Of a stretch of 64,000 nucleotides of DNA, positions 62,052 to 64,000 are shown piece after piece. The translations under genes were made by a program, and so were the position numbers. The notes under the pieces are model-generated. The model saw only the letters and a program-made list of their open reading frames with translations. It made no database searches and was not told the DNA's origin. The stretch is from CBDAPE01 sp965198325 (GTDB lineage Bacteria; Pseudomonadota; Alphaproteobacteria; UBA828; JAPUJA01): NCBI GenBank assembly GCA_965198325.1, contig CBDAPE010000015.1, forward strand, positions 62,001 through 126,000, in the 5' to 3' direction. Numbering within the stretch: position 1 is the first letter of the stretch; every line of letters begins with the position of its first letter.

Positions 62052-63526
62052 ATGACGCGAATGACCGATCTCGAGACATTTGTAGACGCTCCCGGGCGCG
62101 CTGACCTGGTAAGGCAGGTTCGTGCCAAGATCGACGAACTTGGCATCTCGATGATCTATTTCCAGTTCTGTTCGGTAACCGGAAGGATCATGGGCAAGGC
62201 CGTGCCGGCCCCCCACTGGGAGGATCTGGCACAGTCGGGCATCCAATTCGCCTACGCCGCGGTTTCTCATGTGCTCTACGACCGCCACGGCGCCCTGTAC
62301 GGCAATTACCCGGCGACCATGTCGGAATTGGTGGCGATCCCCGATCCTGAGACCTTTTGCCAACTCCCCAGGAACAAAAGATGCGCCCGCGTGTTCTGCA
62401 CGCTGTTCAGGAACCGGGAGGAAGAAATCGATCCGGGCGCGTTTCTCGATGCTGACTGCAGGGGCAACCTGCGCCGGGTTGCCGAGCAGTTCGCGCGGGA
62501 TCACGATGGGCTTCACATGAGGCTCGGCTGCGAGCCCGAGATGTTCTGGCTCAAGCGCGGCGAGGACGGCAGGCCCGCGGGCGGCCCCACGAAGCCGCTC
62601 CCCTACCACATGGACCAATTCGAGACCTTGAGTGAACTCGTGCTCCGGGTTGACGATTATGCGCGTGCCATGGGCCTGGACACCATCCAGTCCGATCACG
62701 AGGACGGCCCCGGCATGATCGAGCAAAACTGGACCTTCGACGACTGCCTTCGCACGGCGGACCGCTTGACCACCTATCGCCAGATCTGCGCGCGCGTGGC
62801 CCGCGAATTCGACCTCATCGCCTGCTTCATGACAAAGCCGTTTGTCGGCGTCACCGCGAACGGGTGCCATCACAACATGTCCATATGGCGGGGTGGGGAA
62901 GACGAAGTCATTGACATGGACTTCGAGAGCCTGCCAGGCGCCGACGGCACCTTCCATTACCGCCGGGGGGCGAAAACCTGTTCCGCAATAATTCGGGCGG
63001 CTGGCCGCCGAGCCCCTTGGGGCTCACCATGATCGGTGGCATCGTCGCCCATCTGCCGGCCCTGACCGCGATTGGCTCCTCGACAGTCAACTCTTACCGG
63101 CGGCTGATGGATGTGGGCTTCTGGACGCCTCTTCAGGCCAACTGGGGCTATCAGAACCGGACTTCCGCGTTGCGCATATCGTCGCCCGACCGGATGGAAT
63201 ACCGATCGGTTGATTCCCTGGTGAATCCCTATCTTATGGCCGCGACGCTGCTCAAGGCGATCGATGACGGGATCACGAACCGGATCGATCCCGGTCCGCC
63301 CGAACAGCGGGATCCCTCCGAATTCGATCTCTCCGAGGGCAGCGAGGCGTTGCCCCGGACCCTGCACGAAGCGCTTTTGGCATTGGAGAACGACGCGGTC
63401 GTGCGCGGCGCGCTGACGGGCGATCTTTACGACATCTACACCCATTACAAGCATGACGAGTGGGAGCGTTTCCTCGCCACAGTCACGGAGTGGGATTTCG
63501 ATATGTATCTCGACTGGCTGCCCTAG
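62052..63526 (+). pseudogene. Glutamine synthetase-family gene with a frameshift at a G6 run
   Basis: GS-type ligase, possibly a gamma-glutamylamine or -amide synthetase acting on an amine rather than ammonia. The first frame covers the N-terminal domain and most of the catalytic part (CEPEMFW; SDHEDGPGMIEQN; ANGCHHNMSIW). At G6 (62965-62970) the frame shifts by one base: the codons after it in the other frame read GGENLFRNNSGGWPPSPLGLTMIGG, the conserved GS continuation, then NSYRRLMDVGFW and the C-terminus at 63526. Adding one G restores one complete protein of about 490 residues. Either a true frameshift or a homopolymer error. ATG 62052 or 62061. Confidence 0.82.
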
Positions 63527-63659
63527 AGGAAACCGGCTCTGCACCGCCCGAAAGCAAGGACGGCAATTGCAACCTTTTCAGTTCGCAATATGGTTGCGGT
63601 AGGACTCGCAACCCGGTGTGACAATCAGGGAGGCGCCGCGCAAGCGGACGGGTAAAGGC

Positions 63660-64000
63660 ATGCAGCAATTCGAGCTTCACATCGGTGGGAAGCGCCGCGG
63701 CCCTGCATCGGGGGACTGGTTCGAAACCTTTGATCCCTATCGCGGCGAACCCTGGGCGGAAGTCGCGCGCGGGCGCGCGGACGACGTGGACGCGGCCGTC
63801 GAGGCGGCGCATCGCTCATTTGTAGAGGGGCCTTGGCCGCGCATGACCCCGAGTGAACGCGGCACCGTTCTTCGCAAAGTTGGTGACCATCTCGCTGGGC
63901 AGGCCGAGGAGTTGGCACGCCGCGAGGTGCAAGACAACGGCAAGTTGATGGCGGAGATGATGGGTCAGCTGCGCTACGTGCCCCAATGGTTCTACTATTA
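63660..64000 (+). CDS. Aldehyde dehydrogenase (N-terminal part, runs off the window)
   Basis: NAD(P)-dependent aldehyde dehydrogenase, first 113 residues: FELHIGGKRRGPASGDWFETFDPYRGEPWAEVARG, then VEAAHRSFVEGPWPRMTPSERGTVLRKVGDHL, the standard ALDH N-terminus. Catalytic Cys and Glu lie outside. Placed 133 bases after the GS-like gene; a GS-type ligase followed by an aldehyde dehydrogenase resembles gamma-glutamylated amine catabolism (PuuA and PuuC). Confidence 0.93.
   Translation, partial: MQQFELHIGGKRRGPASGDWFETFDPYRGEPWAEVARGRADDVDAAVEAAHRSFVEGPWPRMTPSERGTVLRKVGDHLAGQAEELARREVQDNGKLMAEMMGQLRYVPQWFYY

Overview
The window is GC-rich, gene-dense and free of rRNA or tRNA genes. Gene content (PotABCD, FCD-type GntR regulators, Cox-type molybdenum hydroxylase, CaiB/acyl-CoA dehydrogenase/MaoC/PrpD operon, several B12 enzymes, a trimethylamine-dehydrogenase-like flavoprotein) suggests a heterotrophic, probably alphaproteobacterial, bacterium that lives on methylated amines, guanidino compounds, polyamines and branched acids. 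Taxonomy is inferred from gene content only.

Layout. 1-4.6 kb: an OmpR-type response regulator (cut by the left edge) diverges from a four-EF-hand secreted protein; then an M29/NicX-like protein, an AhpD-like protein and a flavin amine oxidase. 4.7-20.3 kb: a long minus-strand block, read from 20.3 kb down: a broken cobalamin mutase paralogue, an acyl-CoA synthetase, an enoyl-CoA hydratase with an in-frame amber codon, a second cobalamin mutase split by an IS1595-like element with an 8-bp target duplication, a MutL-type chaperone, HypB and HypA, a metal-competent ureohydrolase, a ureohydrolase that has lost nearly all metal ligands, and three tandem homocysteine-methyltransferase-like genes. 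20.4-28.4 kb: an SDR, an orphan PotD-like binding protein and a form II Cox-type molybdenum hydroxylase locus whose large-subunit gene is damaged at its 5' end. 28.5-36.5 kb: FAD monooxygenase, amidohydrolase, two GntR regulators, SnoaL-like, DksA-like, cold-shock, isochorismatase-like and DAO-type genes, with TTGTATnCAA-like palindromes upstream of three genes or gene pairs.

36.5-41.1 kb: a B12-dependent acyl-CoA mutase operon (small subunit, PaaK-type ligase, MeaB G protein, large subunit) whose active site resembles 2-hydroxyisobutyryl-CoA mutase more than methylmalonyl-CoA mutase. 43.5-55.6 kb: potABCD, a LysR regulator, a Rieske oxygenase, a TMADH/DMADH-like flavoprotein, a membrane di-iron desaturase-like protein, an HMGL-like TIM barrel, a Rieske ferredoxin and an unknown protein, together looking like uptake and oxidative N-dealkylation of a methylated amine. 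55.9-57.1 kb: a GrdB-like protein whose reading frame continues through a UGA in a CPV-U-PFC motif, a strong selenoprotein candidate. 57.2-61.6 kb: a CoA-dependent catabolic operon. 61.8-64 kb: remnant of a GFA-type gene, a glutamine-synthetase-family gene broken at a G6 run, and the start of an aldehyde dehydrogenase.

Most interesting: (1) a nickel-ureohydrolase heteromer candidate with its own HypA/HypB and no hydrogenase, beside a fused single-chain B12 mutase and its reactivase; (2) the selenoprotein; (3) the acyl-CoA mutase operon; (4) the amine-demethylation cluster with two unassigned enzymes. Several genes carry stops, frameshifts or an insertion, so parts of these pathways are decaying, or some lesions are sequence errors.
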